From: an uncultured Parvularculaceae bacterium
GTDB lineage: Bacteria > Pseudomonadota > Alphaproteobacteria > Caulobacterales > Parvularculaceae
Length of the DNA stretch: 45,306 nt
Direction: 5' to 3'
NCBI GenBank assembly: GCA_913055785.1
Contig: CAJXLJ010000022.1
Span: 1 to 45,306 of the forward strand
Both the position numbers and the translations under genes were made by a program. The notes under the pieces were generated by a model that was given only the letters and a program-made list of their open reading frames with translations, was not told where the DNA came from and did not search any database. Shown one piece after another: positions 23,585-32,946 of this stretch. Each line of letters opens with the position of its first letter. Position 1 is the stretch's first letter.

Positions 23585-25030
23585 CTATTTCGCGCCGCCC
23601 GGAATGGGATCTGGCACTTCCGGGCGTTTATTGTCGCGGCCAGGTATTGTTTCGGGGCCAGGGACGCTTTCCGTGGAAGCTTCAGGAAGCGGCAGGCTTT
23701 CGCCTTCCGGCTGGGTGACGCGGATGATGTCGGCGGCGCGGCGCCATTCCGGCGTACCGCTTTTGAGCCGCGTGATCGCACGCCGGGCGAACTGGTTGGC
23801 GGCCGGCTCCGCGCCGGCGTGGTAGCGGGATTCAGCGGTCGCCAGCAGCGCCATCGGTTCGTCGCCCAGCTCGCCGTATGCGCGGGCAAGCTCGAACCAC
23901 CCGAAACCGTTATCCGGTTCCAGCAAGAGCGCGCGCTTGAACTCCTCAACGGCTTTCTCGCGATTGGCCGGGTCCAGGGATCCGAGGAGGGCGCGCCCGA
24001 GATTGATCCGCAAAAGGGCGTTGTCGGGAAGATATTTCACAGAAAGCCGGTGCGGCTCGATCGCCTCGTCGGACCGGCCGAACTCGAACAGCATCTGCCC
24101 CTCAAGCTCGTGAAAATAAGGATTCTCCGGCTGCGCGGCCGTCAAGGTGCGAATTTCATCGAGGGCCTTGTCCATTTGCGATGTGCGATAATAAGCGACG
24201 GCGCGCCCGTAATGGGCCGGTCCCGATTGATCCGTTAGCGGATAGTACCGCAACGTCGACACGGGATCATGCAGGAAGCCCCGGATCTTCGCCTGGATGT
24301 ATTTCAGGCGCTCAATCGATTGAGGACTGTCTTTCACATCGTAATAGGGCGAGGCTTCAGCCCGTTGCTGAAGAGCAGTAAGGCGCTCATTGGCGAGCGG
24401 GTGGGACTGATAATAGGGAACGATTTGCTGGCTGCGGATGATCTGCGAGTTACGCATCTTGCGCCAGACTTCGAGCGCGCCCTTGCTCGAATGGCCGAGC
24501 CGGTCGAGATAGGTCACGGAGGACTGGTCGGCGGTCGCTTCCTGTCCGCGGCTGTACCGCAGATAATTGGCGAGCCCGACCTGCTGGCCGAAACCGAGCG
24601 CCGCCATGCTGGCTTCCGGCGCGCCCGCCGCAATGGCGGCGCCGGCGAGCACCAGCCCGAGGATCATTGAACGTCCGGCTTTGTTGATCGCATCCTGAGA
24701 GCGGGCGGAGTGGCCGCCGGCGAGGTGGCCGGCTTCATGGGCGATGACCGCTTCCATCTGGTTGGGCGTATCGACGGTCGTCAACAGACCGCTGTTGACG
24801 CCCATGTAACGTCCGCCGGCGAACGCGTTAAACGTACCGTCATTGACGATCACGATTTCGATGGAGTCTTCATTAAGCCCAGCGGCCCGAAAAATCGGGC
24901 GGGCGTACTCGTCGATGAATTTCTCGATTTCCGCGTCGCGCAGCAGGGAGATGCTTTGCGCCTGGGCGGCTGCGCCGGAGAAGGCGATGCTGCCCGCCGC
25001 GAGACTCAGCAAAATCTTACGCAAGTTCAC
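23585..25030 (-). CDS. M48 family metallopeptidase with TPR repeats (BepA-like)
   Basis: The 481-residue periplasmic protein has a signal peptide (cut near AAQAQ, residue about 24) and an M48 domain with HEAGH at 98-102 and the third zinc ligand in YSRGQEATADQSS. TPR-like repeats fill the rest (VAYYRTSQMDKALDEIRTL, GQMLFEFGRSDEAIEPHR, ARAYGELGDEPMALLATAE). This architecture matches the BepA/YfgC type, which helps outer-membrane proteins such as LptD assemble or degrades those that stall. The C-terminus is Pro/Glu-rich. It follows rne on the same strand by 142 bases. Confidence 0.93.
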   Translation of the reverse strand: MNLRKILLSLAAGSIAFSGAAAQAQSISLLRDAEIEKFIDEYARPIFRAAGLNEDSIEIVIVNDGTFNAFAGGRYMGVNSGLLTTVDTPNQMEAVIAHEAGHLAGGHSARSQDAINKAGRSMILGLVLAGAAIAAGAPEASMAALGFGQQVGLANYLRYSRGQEATADQSSVTYLDRLGHSSKGALEVWRKMRNSQIIRSQQIVPYYQSHPLANERLTALQQRAEASPYYDVKDSPQSIERLKYIQAKIRGFLHDPVSTLRYYPLTDQSGPAHYGRAVAYYRTSQMDKALDEIRTLTAAQPENPYFHELEGQMLFEFGRSDEAIEPHRLSVKYLPDNALLRINLGRALLGSLDPANREKAVEEFKRALLLEPDNGFGWFELARAYGELGDEPMALLATAESRYHAGAEPAANQFARRAITRLKSGTPEWRRAADIIRVTQPEGESLPLPEASTESVPGPETIPGRDNKRPEVPDPIPGGAK

Positions 25031-25132
25031 GAATGATCACTCCGTCAATCCGACCCGCACAGTGTAGGCCCTCATTGCGGCGATTTCGAGATCGACAGCC
25101 CATGGGCGCCCGATTTGTGATGTGGCGAAAGG

Positions 25133-25161
25133 CCCTGCGCCGCCTGCAACGGGGCGCAGGG
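25133..25161 (-). terminator. Probable terminator of rne
   Basis: CCCTGCGCC (25133-25141) and GGCGCAGGG (25153-25161) form a perfect 9-bp stem. On the rne strand it is followed by CCTTTCGCC, a weak T-run. It lies 12 bases after the rne stop. Confidence 0.55.
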
Positions 25162-25172
25162 ATATCCGCCGC

Positions 25173-27851
25173 TCAGCCGAGCGCGCGCTGCCACCAGCCT
25201 TTGCGGGCCGGCTTTTTGGGCGAAGATTCCGCTTCCGCCGGTTCTGCTTCGGCTGGCGCCTCTGCTTGATTGGCCTCAGGGACCTCCGTCTCGGCCGCCG
25301 GCGCATCGTCATGGGATGATGCGCCGTTTACGGTTTCTTCAGCAGACGACTCGAGCCGCGCCTCGTCGGCGCTTTCTTCCTGGTCGGGCGAGGGCGCCTG
25401 CTCGGCGGCGTCCTTTTCCGCCTCGCCGCCGTCTTCAGTGGCTGAACGGCTATCTTCCTCGCCGCGGCTGTCTTCAGACGCGCCTTCCTGGCCATCATTG
25501 TTGCGGCGATTGCGTCTCCCGCCGCGCCGTCCGCGCCGGCGGCGCTTGCGTTTGCCGTCGCCGCGATCTTCATCGTCCTGATCGCGTGCGGCGCGTTCTT
25601 CCGGGTCGCCGCTGTCGTCGTCAGATGACGTCTCTTCATCGGCGGCGGCGTTCTCGGGCGCGTCATTGTCGGTGCGATCCTTACGCCGGCGCCGGCGGCG
25701 GCGTTTGCGTCCGCCGCGCTGTTCGTCGCCGTCTTCGGTGGCTTCCTGTTCCGGGGCTTCGTCTTCCTCGTCATCCTCGACGATGATCGCCTCGGTCTGG
25801 TCGGCGCGAATGAAAGCGCGTTCGCCTTCGACTTCGCGGGGCACGCCGCCTTTTTCCAGATCATAAGCGTCGCCCGCCTTGTCCGGATCGGCGACGATTT
25901 CAACCTTGACCCCGTTATTGTCCTCAATGCGCTGCAACCAGTCGCGGTTGTGATTGAGAACATGCTGGCTCACATCGAGCGAAGCGCGCACGACAATCCG
26001 GCCGACCTTGCCGGACAGGGCTTCGCCCTCGATCGCGCGCAGGATCCTGAGCGCGGCCATTTCATGAGAGCGGATAACGCCGGCGCCCGAGCAGGTCGGG
26101 CAAGCTTGCGTGGTGCCGTCGACAATGCCTGAACGGCGGCGCTGGCGGGAAAGTTCGAGCAGGCCGAACGGCGAGATGCGGCCAAGCTGGACCCGCGCGC
26201 GGTCGGTTTTCATCGCTTCCTTGAGCGCCCGTTCAACCTTGCGGTTATTGCGCTGCTCTTCCATGTCGATGAAATCGAGCACGATCAGGCCGGCCAGGTC
26301 GCGCAGTCGGAACTGGCGCGCGGCCTCTTCGGCGGCTTCGATATTCGTGCGCAGGGCGGTTTGTTCAATATTGCGTTCGCGCGTCGCGCGGCCGGAGTTG
26401 ACGTCGATGGCGACGAGCGCTTCGGTCTGGTGAATAACGATATAGCCGCCGGATTTCAGCCGCACGGTTGGCTGGTACATGCCGTCAAGTTGGGATTCGA
26501 CGCCGTATTTCAGGAAGATCGGCGTGCGTTCCTTGTAGGGCTGCACGTTCTTCGCGTGAGACGGCATCAGCATTTTCATGAAGTCTTTGGCTTCGCGATA
26601 GCCGGTTTCGCCCTCGACGAGCACCTTTGAGATGTCCTTGTCATAAAGGTCGCGAATGGCGCGCTTGATGAGGCTCGCTTCCTCGTAGACGAGGCAAGGG
26701 GCGATTGATTTTAAGGTCAGACTGCGGATGTTTTCCCACAGACGCAGTAGATAATCGTAATCCCGCTTGATTTCGGTCTTGGTGCGCTTGGCGCCGGCGG
26801 TGCGGATGATCAGCCCCATGCCCTGCGGCACCTCGAGGCTGTCGACGACCCGGCGCAAACGCCGGCGATCCGATGAGTTGGCGATCTTGCGGGAAATGCC
26901 GCCGCCGCGAGCGGTGTTCGGCATCAGCACGCAATAGCGGCCGGCGAGGGAAAGATATGTCGTCAGCGCCGCGCCCTTGTTGCCGCGTTCTTCCTTGACG
27001 ACCTGCACAAGCAGGATCTGGCGGCGCTTGATGACTTCCTGGATCTTGTAATTGCGCAGCAGTTGCGAACGTTTGCGCTTGGCGTCCTTATAGCGTTCGA
27101 AAAGCGCCTCGCGATCCTTGCGCCCTTTGTCAGAGGCGACGACGTCTTCATCGTCTTCGGCGGTTTCTTCTTCCTCTTCGATTTCGACCGCGTCTTCTTC
27201 CGGGGCGCCGTCCTCGTTTCCGGACGCCTCTAAATCGACCCAGGGTTGTTCGTCGCCATCAGCGCCGGCGTCGCCGGATTCATCGGCGTCATCATCCGTG
27301 TCGTCAGCATCGTCTGCTTTTTTGACGTCTTCTTCTTCCTCTTCTTCCTCATCCGCATCGTCACGAGATTCGTCTGAATCATCCTCGTCATCGGCGTCCG
27401 TATCATCGCCCGCCTTGAGCTTTTCCGACGTTTCGGCGTCGCCCTCGTCAGCGGACTCCGCTTTTACATCCTCAGCGTGATCGTCGCCGTGATGGTGGTC
27501 ATCATCGCCGTCATCCTCGTCTCCGCGCTGGGCGAGTTCGAGCTGCGCGGCGAGTTCGGCGACTTCATGTTCCGCCGCCTGCAGCGCTTCGCGGTCGGCA
27601 ACAGGGATCTGGTAATAATCCGGATGGATTTCGCTGAAGGCGAGGAAACCGTGCCGGTTGCCGCCGAAATCGACAAAGGCCGCCTGGAGCGAGGGTTCGA
27701 CGCGGGTGACCCGCGCGAGGAAGATGTTGCCTCTAAGCGGCTTCTTGGCGGCGGATTCGAAGTCGAAGTCTTCGATTTTCTTGTTTTGCCCAAGTAGGGC
27801 GACACGGACCTCTTCCGGGTGGGCCGCGTCGATCAGCATTCTTTTTGTCAT
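25173..27851 (-). CDS. rne: Ribonuclease E, with an acidic insert in the S1 domain
   Basis: RNase E initiates mRNA decay and rRNA/tRNA processing and scaffolds the degradosome. In its 892 residues the S1 domain starts near 40 (RGNIFLARVTRVEPSLQAAFVDFG) and is split by a run rich in Asp/Glu at about 109-240 before resuming at YKIQEVIKRRQILLVQVVKEE. The RNase H-like and DNase I-like parts follow, with the catalytic Asp of AIDVNSG (about 483) and LDFIDM (about 526), and the zinc-link CPTCSG (583-588). The C-terminal third is a disordered scaffold with Arg-rich runs (KRRRRRRRKDR and KRKRRRRGRRGGRR). The start at 27851 gives MTKRMLIDAAHPEE; an upstream ATG at 27890 is not supported. Confidence 0.97.
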   Translation of the reverse strand: MTKRMLIDAAHPEEVRVALLGQNKKIEDFDFESAAKKPLRGNIFLARVTRVEPSLQAAFVDFGGNRHGFLAFSEIHPDYYQIPVADREALQAAEHEVAELAAQLELAQRGDEDDGDDDHHHGDDHAEDVKAESADEGDAETSEKLKAGDDTDADDEDDSDESRDDADEEEEEEEDVKKADDADDTDDDADESGDAGADGDEQPWVDLEASGNEDGAPEEDAVEIEEEEETAEDDEDVVASDKGRKDREALFERYKDAKRKRSQLLRNYKIQEVIKRRQILLVQVVKEERGNKGAALTTYLSLAGRYCVLMPNTARGGGISRKIANSSDRRRLRRVVDSLEVPQGMGLIIRTAGAKRTKTEIKRDYDYLLRLWENIRSLTLKSIAPCLVYEEASLIKRAIRDLYDKDISKVLVEGETGYREAKDFMKMLMPSHAKNVQPYKERTPIFLKYGVESQLDGMYQPTVRLKSGGYIVIHQTEALVAIDVNSGRATRERNIEQTALRTNIEAAEEAARQFRLRDLAGLIVLDFIDMEEQRNNRKVERALKEAMKTDRARVQLGRISPFGLLELSRQRRRSGIVDGTTQACPTCSGAGVIRSHEMAALRILRAIEGEALSGKVGRIVVRASLDVSQHVLNHNRDWLQRIEDNNGVKVEIVADPDKAGDAYDLEKGGVPREVEGERAFIRADQTEAIIVEDDEEDEAPEQEATEDGDEQRGGRKRRRRRRRKDRTDNDAPENAAADEETSSDDDSGDPEERAARDQDDEDRGDGKRKRRRRGRRGGRRNRRNNDGQEGASEDSRGEEDSRSATEDGGEAEKDAAEQAPSPDQEESADEARLESSAEETVNGASSHDDAPAAETEVPEANQAEAPAEAEPAEAESSPKKPARKGWWQRALG

Positions 27852-28463
27852 TGAATAAGGCTCCGCAATGCGGGCCGGAGGCCGTCGCATTGGCTGTGTT
27901 GGGACGCCATGGCGCGAGCGCGGCCATCGCCGTAAAGGCCTGACGATGCGCCCGTTTCAGGGAGCTGTCAGTGGTCATATGCGCATCTTGCAACATTGGC
28001 GAAATCTGTTGGCGCCGGCTTGCGCCGGCAGGGTTCTCAGCGGCGTATTTCACGCCTTGCGCTCCGCGCGTCGGTTTGGGGCGTTCGCCCCTAGCTCGCG
28101 GGCCGGCGTCAGGGAGCTGCCGGCGCTGGTACCAGGAAAGACGGGCTTGATCGCCGCGCCGTTCCGGAATTTTCTGCGGCGGGCCGATACTCCACGGGGG
28201 CCGCCATCATCAATCTGATATGCGATTAGGCGATTACGTCCGCCTTTCGCAAGCGATTTCTATACATGCCCAATATGGTGGAAAAAGAAAAGCCAGCCAT
28301 TGGGTCGACTCAGTGTTCCATCAAGTCGTGGATAAAATATTAACGCAACGTTAATACTGAAGAAACAAGCTGGAGGTCCGGCTCAAGCCGAGGAATTAAG
28401 CGGATTTTCGGTGCGGACGTTCTTATTCCCCGGGACGCCGGCGGGTATGGATGGGCGGCGGTC
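27852..28463. other. 612-base divergent control region between rne and the amidase gene
   Basis: No protein-coding gene is convincing here. It contains a GCCGGC hairpin (28014-28019 with 28024-28029), the 11-base repeat TCAGGGAGCTG near 27957 and again near 28108, and the CtrA-type palindrome at 28338-28356. On the minus strand it is probably the long RNase E leader; RNase E mRNAs in other bacteria have long regulatory 5' leaders. Plus-strand frames such as 27868-28218 lack a ribosome site and any family match. Confidence 0.6.
28338..28356. promoter_or_regulatory. CtrA-type full site
   Basis: TATTAACGCAACGTTAATA is a perfect inverted repeat of 8-bp arms with a 3-base centre. Its inner part, TTAA (28340-28343), CGCAACG and TTAA (28351-28354), matches the CtrA binding pattern TTAA-N7-TTAA. 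It lies 109 bases upstream of the amidase start and about 490 bases upstream of rne. Confidence 0.65.
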
Positions 28464-29783
28464 ATGAGCGAGCGCTTGAGTAAATTAACTGTTTTGACGG
28501 CTGCGGCGCTGCTGCTGGCCATTCTGCCCGCGCGCGCTTCCGAGCTTCTCGGCGTGCGGTTTGGCCCGGATGGGGAAAAAACCCGCGTGGTTTTCGACAT
28601 CGAGGGCGCGCCGGTTTTCTCCATTTCCGGAGACGAACAAGGGCATGGGCGCTTATTGGTTGATTTTGCTGATCTTTCCATCAGCGCGGCCGACAACTCA
28701 TTCCGCCCCGGCAAGGGCCATATCCAGCGATACGGCTTCGGGGCGGGCCCGGACGGCGCCACAAGAGCGGTGCTGGATTTCGGGCGGACAGCGAAAATAG
28801 TCGATAGCTTTCTGCTCGAGCCCAAGGACGGCGTGACCAGGCACCGGCTGGTGATCGACCTTGAAAGCGCCGACAAGAAAGCATTTTTGGCAAGCCTGCC
28901 AAAGCCTTATCCGGATCTCGCCTCGGTGATCGAAGAGGCGACCTCGGTAGAGACTGTGCCTGACCCCGATCCGGTGGCGGCGCCGCCGAGTCCCTCCCAA
29001 AAGCAGGTCGCCCTCCCGCAGGTGAGCCAACCGGCTGAAAAGCTGGTCGTGGTGATCGATCCCGGTCACGGCGGCGGCGATCCCGGCTCCCAGGGGCAGA
29101 GTGGGACGCTTGAAAAACACGTCACGCTCGCCGCCGCGAAGGAGCTTGAGGACATCCTGACCAAACGCGGGCGATATGAGGTCGTTCTCACGCGCAATTC
29201 AGACAAGGACTCCCGGATCAAATCGAGCCAGCGGGATGAACTGGCGCGGCGCGAGGCTTTGGCGCGGGAGGCCGGCGCTGAACTCTTCATCTCTCTCCAT
29301 GCCGATGCGCTGGCCGAAAAAGCCGTGCGGGGCGGTTCGGTCTACACCCTCTCCGAACAAGGCACGGAGCGTTCGGCCAAAATCGCCAAATCCGAGGGTG
29401 ATTACGTTGTTTACGACCTCGATCTCGAACGGGCTGAAAACCTCGATCAGGTGGCGAAAAGCATCATGCTCGACGTCGCCCAGGATCGGACCATTACCGC
29501 GTCCTCACAGCTCGCCGACGCCCTGATTGACAATCTCACCGGCAAAACGCCGCTTCTCAACAGGTCGCATCGGACCGGCGATCTGCGCGTGTTGCTGGCC
29601 CCGGACGTGCCGGCGGTGCTGCTCGAAATGGCGTTTATTTCCAACGCGAAGGATGAGGCGAATCTCAACTCCCCGGTGTGGCGGAAGAGAGCCATGACGG
29701 CGGTGGCGGATGCGATCGACCAGTATTTCGAGGAACATCAGCCAAGACGCGTCGCTGGCAGCGCAGCCGGGGGCGCGAGATAA
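28464..29783 (+). CDS. amiC: AmiC-like N-acetylmuramoyl-L-alanine amidase
   Basis: Periplasmic septal amidase that cleaves the MurNAc-L-Ala bond so daughter cells can separate. The 439 residues show a Sec signal (LTAAALLLAILPARA, cut near 25), an AMIN domain (about 27-140), a Pro-rich linker and an Amidase_3 domain from about 192. Zinc ligands are seen in VIDPGHGGGD (His), GTLEKHVTL (Glu) and FISLHADAL (His), and the catalytic Glu in LLEMAFISN. The segment VYDLDLERAENLDQVAKSI is the helix that shields the active site in family members. It precedes PBP1A on the same strand and has the CtrA-type site upstream. Confidence 0.93.
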   Translation: MSERLSKLTVLTAAALLLAILPARASELLGVRFGPDGEKTRVVFDIEGAPVFSISGDEQGHGRLLVDFADLSISAADNSFRPGKGHIQRYGFGAGPDGATRAVLDFGRTAKIVDSFLLEPKDGVTRHRLVIDLESADKKAFLASLPKPYPDLASVIEEATSVETVPDPDPVAAPPSPSQKQVALPQVSQPAEKLVVVIDPGHGGGDPGSQGQSGTLEKHVTLAAAKELEDILTKRGRYEVVLTRNSDKDSRIKSSQRDELARREALAREAGAELFISLHADALAEKAVRGGSVYTLSEQGTERSAKIAKSEGDYVVYDLDLERAENLDQVAKSIMLDVAQDRTITASSQLADALIDNLTGKTPLLNRSHRTGDLRVLLAPDVPAVLLEMAFISNAKDEANLNSPVWRKRAMTAVADAIDQYFEEHQPRRVAGSAAGGAR

Positions 29784-29927
29784 ACGCCGTTATGGCGGAT
29801 TTGAAGGCTATTATGGGACGCTTGCGCCTCGCTGCCGTCCAAATTATGCGGTAAGGAAGATTACGGACGCAGGGACGGGCGTCGAGGCGAGAGAGGGCGA
29901 CTCAGCGGTTGTGCGGGCGTATATCGA

Positions 29928-32897
29928 ATGAGCAATCACGACGATAATCCGGAATTCGAAGATGAGGACGGTCTCGACAAGCGCGAGGCCGCCGGCCGCG
30001 ATGAGGAACCCGAGATCGAGGACGACATGTTCGCCTCGGACGACGAGGAAGAGGACGCCGCCGCCTTTGATGAGGATGAATACGGCGCTGACGACGATGG
30101 CGATGCTGAGTTCGCCGATGACGGCGATCTGCATGATGAGGCCGGATTTGAGGACGAGGCCGCTGATGAAGACGGCGATCTGGACGAAACGGGTTTTGAA
30201 GATGCCGATCCTGAAGATGCTGGAGAGATCGTGCTCGGAAGAGACGATATCTCCGATGAAGCCGATGCGCATGAGGGCGGGCTATTCGCCGCGCCAATGC
30301 GAGAGCCGCGCGCTCATCCGGCGCCGAAAGCAACAGGCGGGTCCGGCGGCGGCCTGGCGGCGCTCATGATCAGATATGCCGGTATCGGTTTCGCCATCGC
30401 TGCGTTATGCGCGATCGGCGCAGCGATTTTCGCCGGTCTTTACCTCAACCGTCTCAATCAGAACCTGCCCGATTATCAGGTGCTTTCAGAATATGCGCCG
30501 CCGGTGACGACGAGGGTCTATGCAGGCGACGGATCGCTGGTCGCGGAATTCGCGCGTGAACGTCGCTTGTTCGTGCCGATCGAGTCGATGCCCGATCATG
30601 TCAAATACGCGTTCGTGTCGGCGGAAGACAAATCCTTCTACACCCATGAAGGCCTCGATTTCCGCGGTCTCATAAGGGCCCAGGTTTCCAATATCGGCAA
30701 TATCCTGCGCGGTCGGCGCCTTGAAGGCGGATCGACGATCACCCAGCAGGTCGCAAAGAACTTCCTTCTCTCTTCCGAGCAGCGCGTCGAACGGAAAATG
30801 CGCGAAATGCTCATCGCCAGAAAGATGGAGCGGACCTTTACCAAGGACCATATTCTCGAGCTCTATCTCAACGAGATTTATCTCGGCAATCGCTCTTACG
30901 GCGTCGCCGCCGCCGCGCTCAATTACTTCGACAAGTCGCTCGACGATCTGACCATCGCCGAGGCCGCCTATCTCGCCGCCATCACCAAGGGGCCGAGCAA
31001 CTATCATCCGATTGAGAACGAGAAGCGTGCAGTCGCCCGGCGCAACTGGGTGATTGGCCGCCTTGAAGAAGACGGGCGCATCACCGCAGAGGAAGCGGAC
31101 GAAGCCAAGGCGCAGCCGCTTGGGGCGCAGATCGCGCCGCCGCTCGGCGCCCGCGACTGGACGATGGAATATTTCGCCGAGGAAGTTCGTAAGCAGATCG
31201 TCGACCTTTACGGCGTTGAGGCGCTTTACGACGGCGGCCTTGCGGTTCGGACGTCTGTCGACCCGCGGCTTCAGAAAACCGCCGGTCGCGCGCTGCGCCG
31301 CTGGCTCACCGCCTATGACCGCCGCCATGGCTGGCGCGGTCCAATCGATCGCATGGAAACGGTTGGTGAGGAGTGGGCCGAACCTTTCGCAGAAAAACTC
31401 AAAGAGCTGCGCGACACCCGCGCCATTTCGGACGATCTCGCGCCCTGGCGTCCGGCGCTTGTGCTTGCCGCTGATGAAAGCGCGGCGACTATCGGTTTTG
31501 AAGACGGCGCCGAAGGGACGGTTCCCCTCGCGGAAGTGAAATGGGCGCGGGATTATATTTCCGCGAATGAAGAGGGCGAAGAAATCGCCGCTGTGAGCGA
31601 CGTCCTTGCGGCTGGCGATATCGTCTATGTCACGCCTGCTGCGGCGTCGGCTGAAGAGGAAACGACAGATCCGGAAAAAGAAATCATCCCTGACGACGAA
31701 GCCGCCGCAGAAGCGGCGATGACCGCGGCGGACGTCAGCTACGCCTTGCGTCAGGTTCCGGCGATCAATGGCGGACTCATCGCCATAGATCCGCATACCG
31801 GCCGCGTACTCGCCATGGTCGGCGGTTTTTCCTTCCAGCTTTCGGAGTTCAATCGCGCTGTGCAGGCGGAACGCCAGCCGGGCTCGACATTCAAGCCGTT
31901 CGTTTATTCCGTCGCTCTCGACAGCGGCTACACGCCATCCTCAATTGTGCTTGATGCGCCGTTCGTCGCGCCGGGCGTCGATAGCTGGTATAAACCGGGG
32001 AATTACATAGAAGGCCGGTATTACGGCGAGAGCACTTTGCGTCTCGGCATTGAACAATCGCGTAACACGATGACGGCGCGTTTGGCGCAGGACCTCGGCA
32101 TCGGCCGCATCGTCGATTACATTGAGCGTTTCCATCTTTCGGACAGGTTGCCGCGTGAACTGGCGATTTCGCTCGGCGCCGGCGAGACGACGCTGATGCG
32201 GATCACGGCGGCCTATTCGATCTTCGTCAATGGCGGCAAGCGCGTCGAGCCCAATCTCATCGACCGGATCCAGGACCGCACCGGTGAGACGATTTACAAG
32301 CGCGACAAGCGCGAGTGCTTCAATTGCAATTCGGATGTGTGGTCCGGCCAGACTGAGCCGCAGCTCCCCGACGCGCGCGCGCAGGCGATGGATCCGCGCA
32401 CTGCGTTCCAGATCACATCGATCCTTGAAGGCGTTGTGATCCGCGGCACCGGCTCTGCAGTCCGGCGTGTGAGCAACGGCAAGCCGCTCGCCGGCAAGAC
32501 CGGCACCACCAATGATTACAAGGACGCGTGGTTCGTCGGATTCTCGCCGGACCTCGCCGCCGGCGTCTATGTCGGGTTCGACATGCCGCAGACTCTCGGT
32601 CAGGGCGAAGCGGGCGGTCAGGTCGCCGCGCCGATCTTCGCTGACTTCATGGTCGACGCGCTTAAAGACGTTCCCGGCATCCCGTTCCGCGTGCCGTCAG
32701 GCATCCGGCTGGTGCGGGTCAATGCGAAGACGGGCCGTCCGGCGACGCCTGGCGATTCGAATGTCATTCTTGAAGCGTTCAAGACCGATGATGTGATCGG
32801 CGCCGGCCCCTCCGGCGACGATCTTTATCTCGATCCCCTGAGCGCCGCGCCGACCGCCGGCGGCGCGCAGGACGATGAGCTGGGCGGTATTTACTAG
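29928..32897 (+). CDS. mrcA: Class A penicillin-binding protein 1A
   Basis: Bifunctional peptidoglycan synthase, 989 residues. The first ~120 residues are a very acidic, Asp/Glu-rich cytoplasmic tail, unusual in length. A membrane helix (about 143-173) follows, then the GT51 glycosyltransferase with EDKSFYTHEGLD (Glu about 233) and EGGSTITQQ. The transpeptidase has GSTFKPF with the acylated Ser at 653, SRN in EQSRNTMTARL, and KTGTTN with Lys 857. An OB-like insert lies between the two domains (about 470-590). It follows the amidase by 144 bases and precedes prfB by 49 bases, so amidase, PBP1A and perhaps prfB may share a transcript. Confidence 0.97.
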   Translation: MSNHDDNPEFEDEDGLDKREAAGRDEEPEIEDDMFASDDEEEDAAAFDEDEYGADDDGDAEFADDGDLHDEAGFEDEAADEDGDLDETGFEDADPEDAGEIVLGRDDISDEADAHEGGLFAAPMREPRAHPAPKATGGSGGGLAALMIRYAGIGFAIAALCAIGAAIFAGLYLNRLNQNLPDYQVLSEYAPPVTTRVYAGDGSLVAEFARERRLFVPIESMPDHVKYAFVSAEDKSFYTHEGLDFRGLIRAQVSNIGNILRGRRLEGGSTITQQVAKNFLLSSEQRVERKMREMLIARKMERTFTKDHILELYLNEIYLGNRSYGVAAAALNYFDKSLDDLTIAEAAYLAAITKGPSNYHPIENEKRAVARRNWVIGRLEEDGRITAEEADEAKAQPLGAQIAPPLGARDWTMEYFAEEVRKQIVDLYGVEALYDGGLAVRTSVDPRLQKTAGRALRRWLTAYDRRHGWRGPIDRMETVGEEWAEPFAEKLKELRDTRAISDDLAPWRPALVLAADESAATIGFEDGAEGTVPLAEVKWARDYISANEEGEEIAAVSDVLAAGDIVYVTPAAASAEEETTDPEKEIIPDDEAAAEAAMTAADVSYALRQVPAINGGLIAIDPHTGRVLAMVGGFSFQLSEFNRAVQAERQPGSTFKPFVYSVALDSGYTPSSIVLDAPFVAPGVDSWYKPGNYIEGRYYGESTLRLGIEQSRNTMTARLAQDLGIGRIVDYIERFHLSDRLPRELAISLGAGETTLMRITAAYSIFVNGGKRVEPNLIDRIQDRTGETIYKRDKRECFNCNSDVWSGQTEPQLPDARAQAMDPRTAFQITSILEGVVIRGTGSAVRRVSNGKPLAGKTGTTNDYKDAWFVGFSPDLAAGVYVGFDMPQTLGQGEAGGQVAAPIFADFMVDALKDVPGIPFRVPSGIRLVRVNAKTGRPATPGDSNVILEAFKTDDVIGAGPSGDDLYLDPLSAAPTAGGAQDDELGGIY

Positions 32898-32946
32898 CCG
32901 CTCCAACATCCTCATATAAGCGGCTTCAATTTTGAGGAGAGCCCGC

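Noticed and set aside
27868-28218. 116-codon plus-strand frame between rne and the amidase
   Set aside because: No ribosome site, Arg/Gly-rich composition and overlap with the rne leader; treated as noncoding.
30486-31796. 436-codon minus-strand frame inside mrcA
   Set aside because: Antisense to PBP1A, whose motifs are clear on the plus strand.
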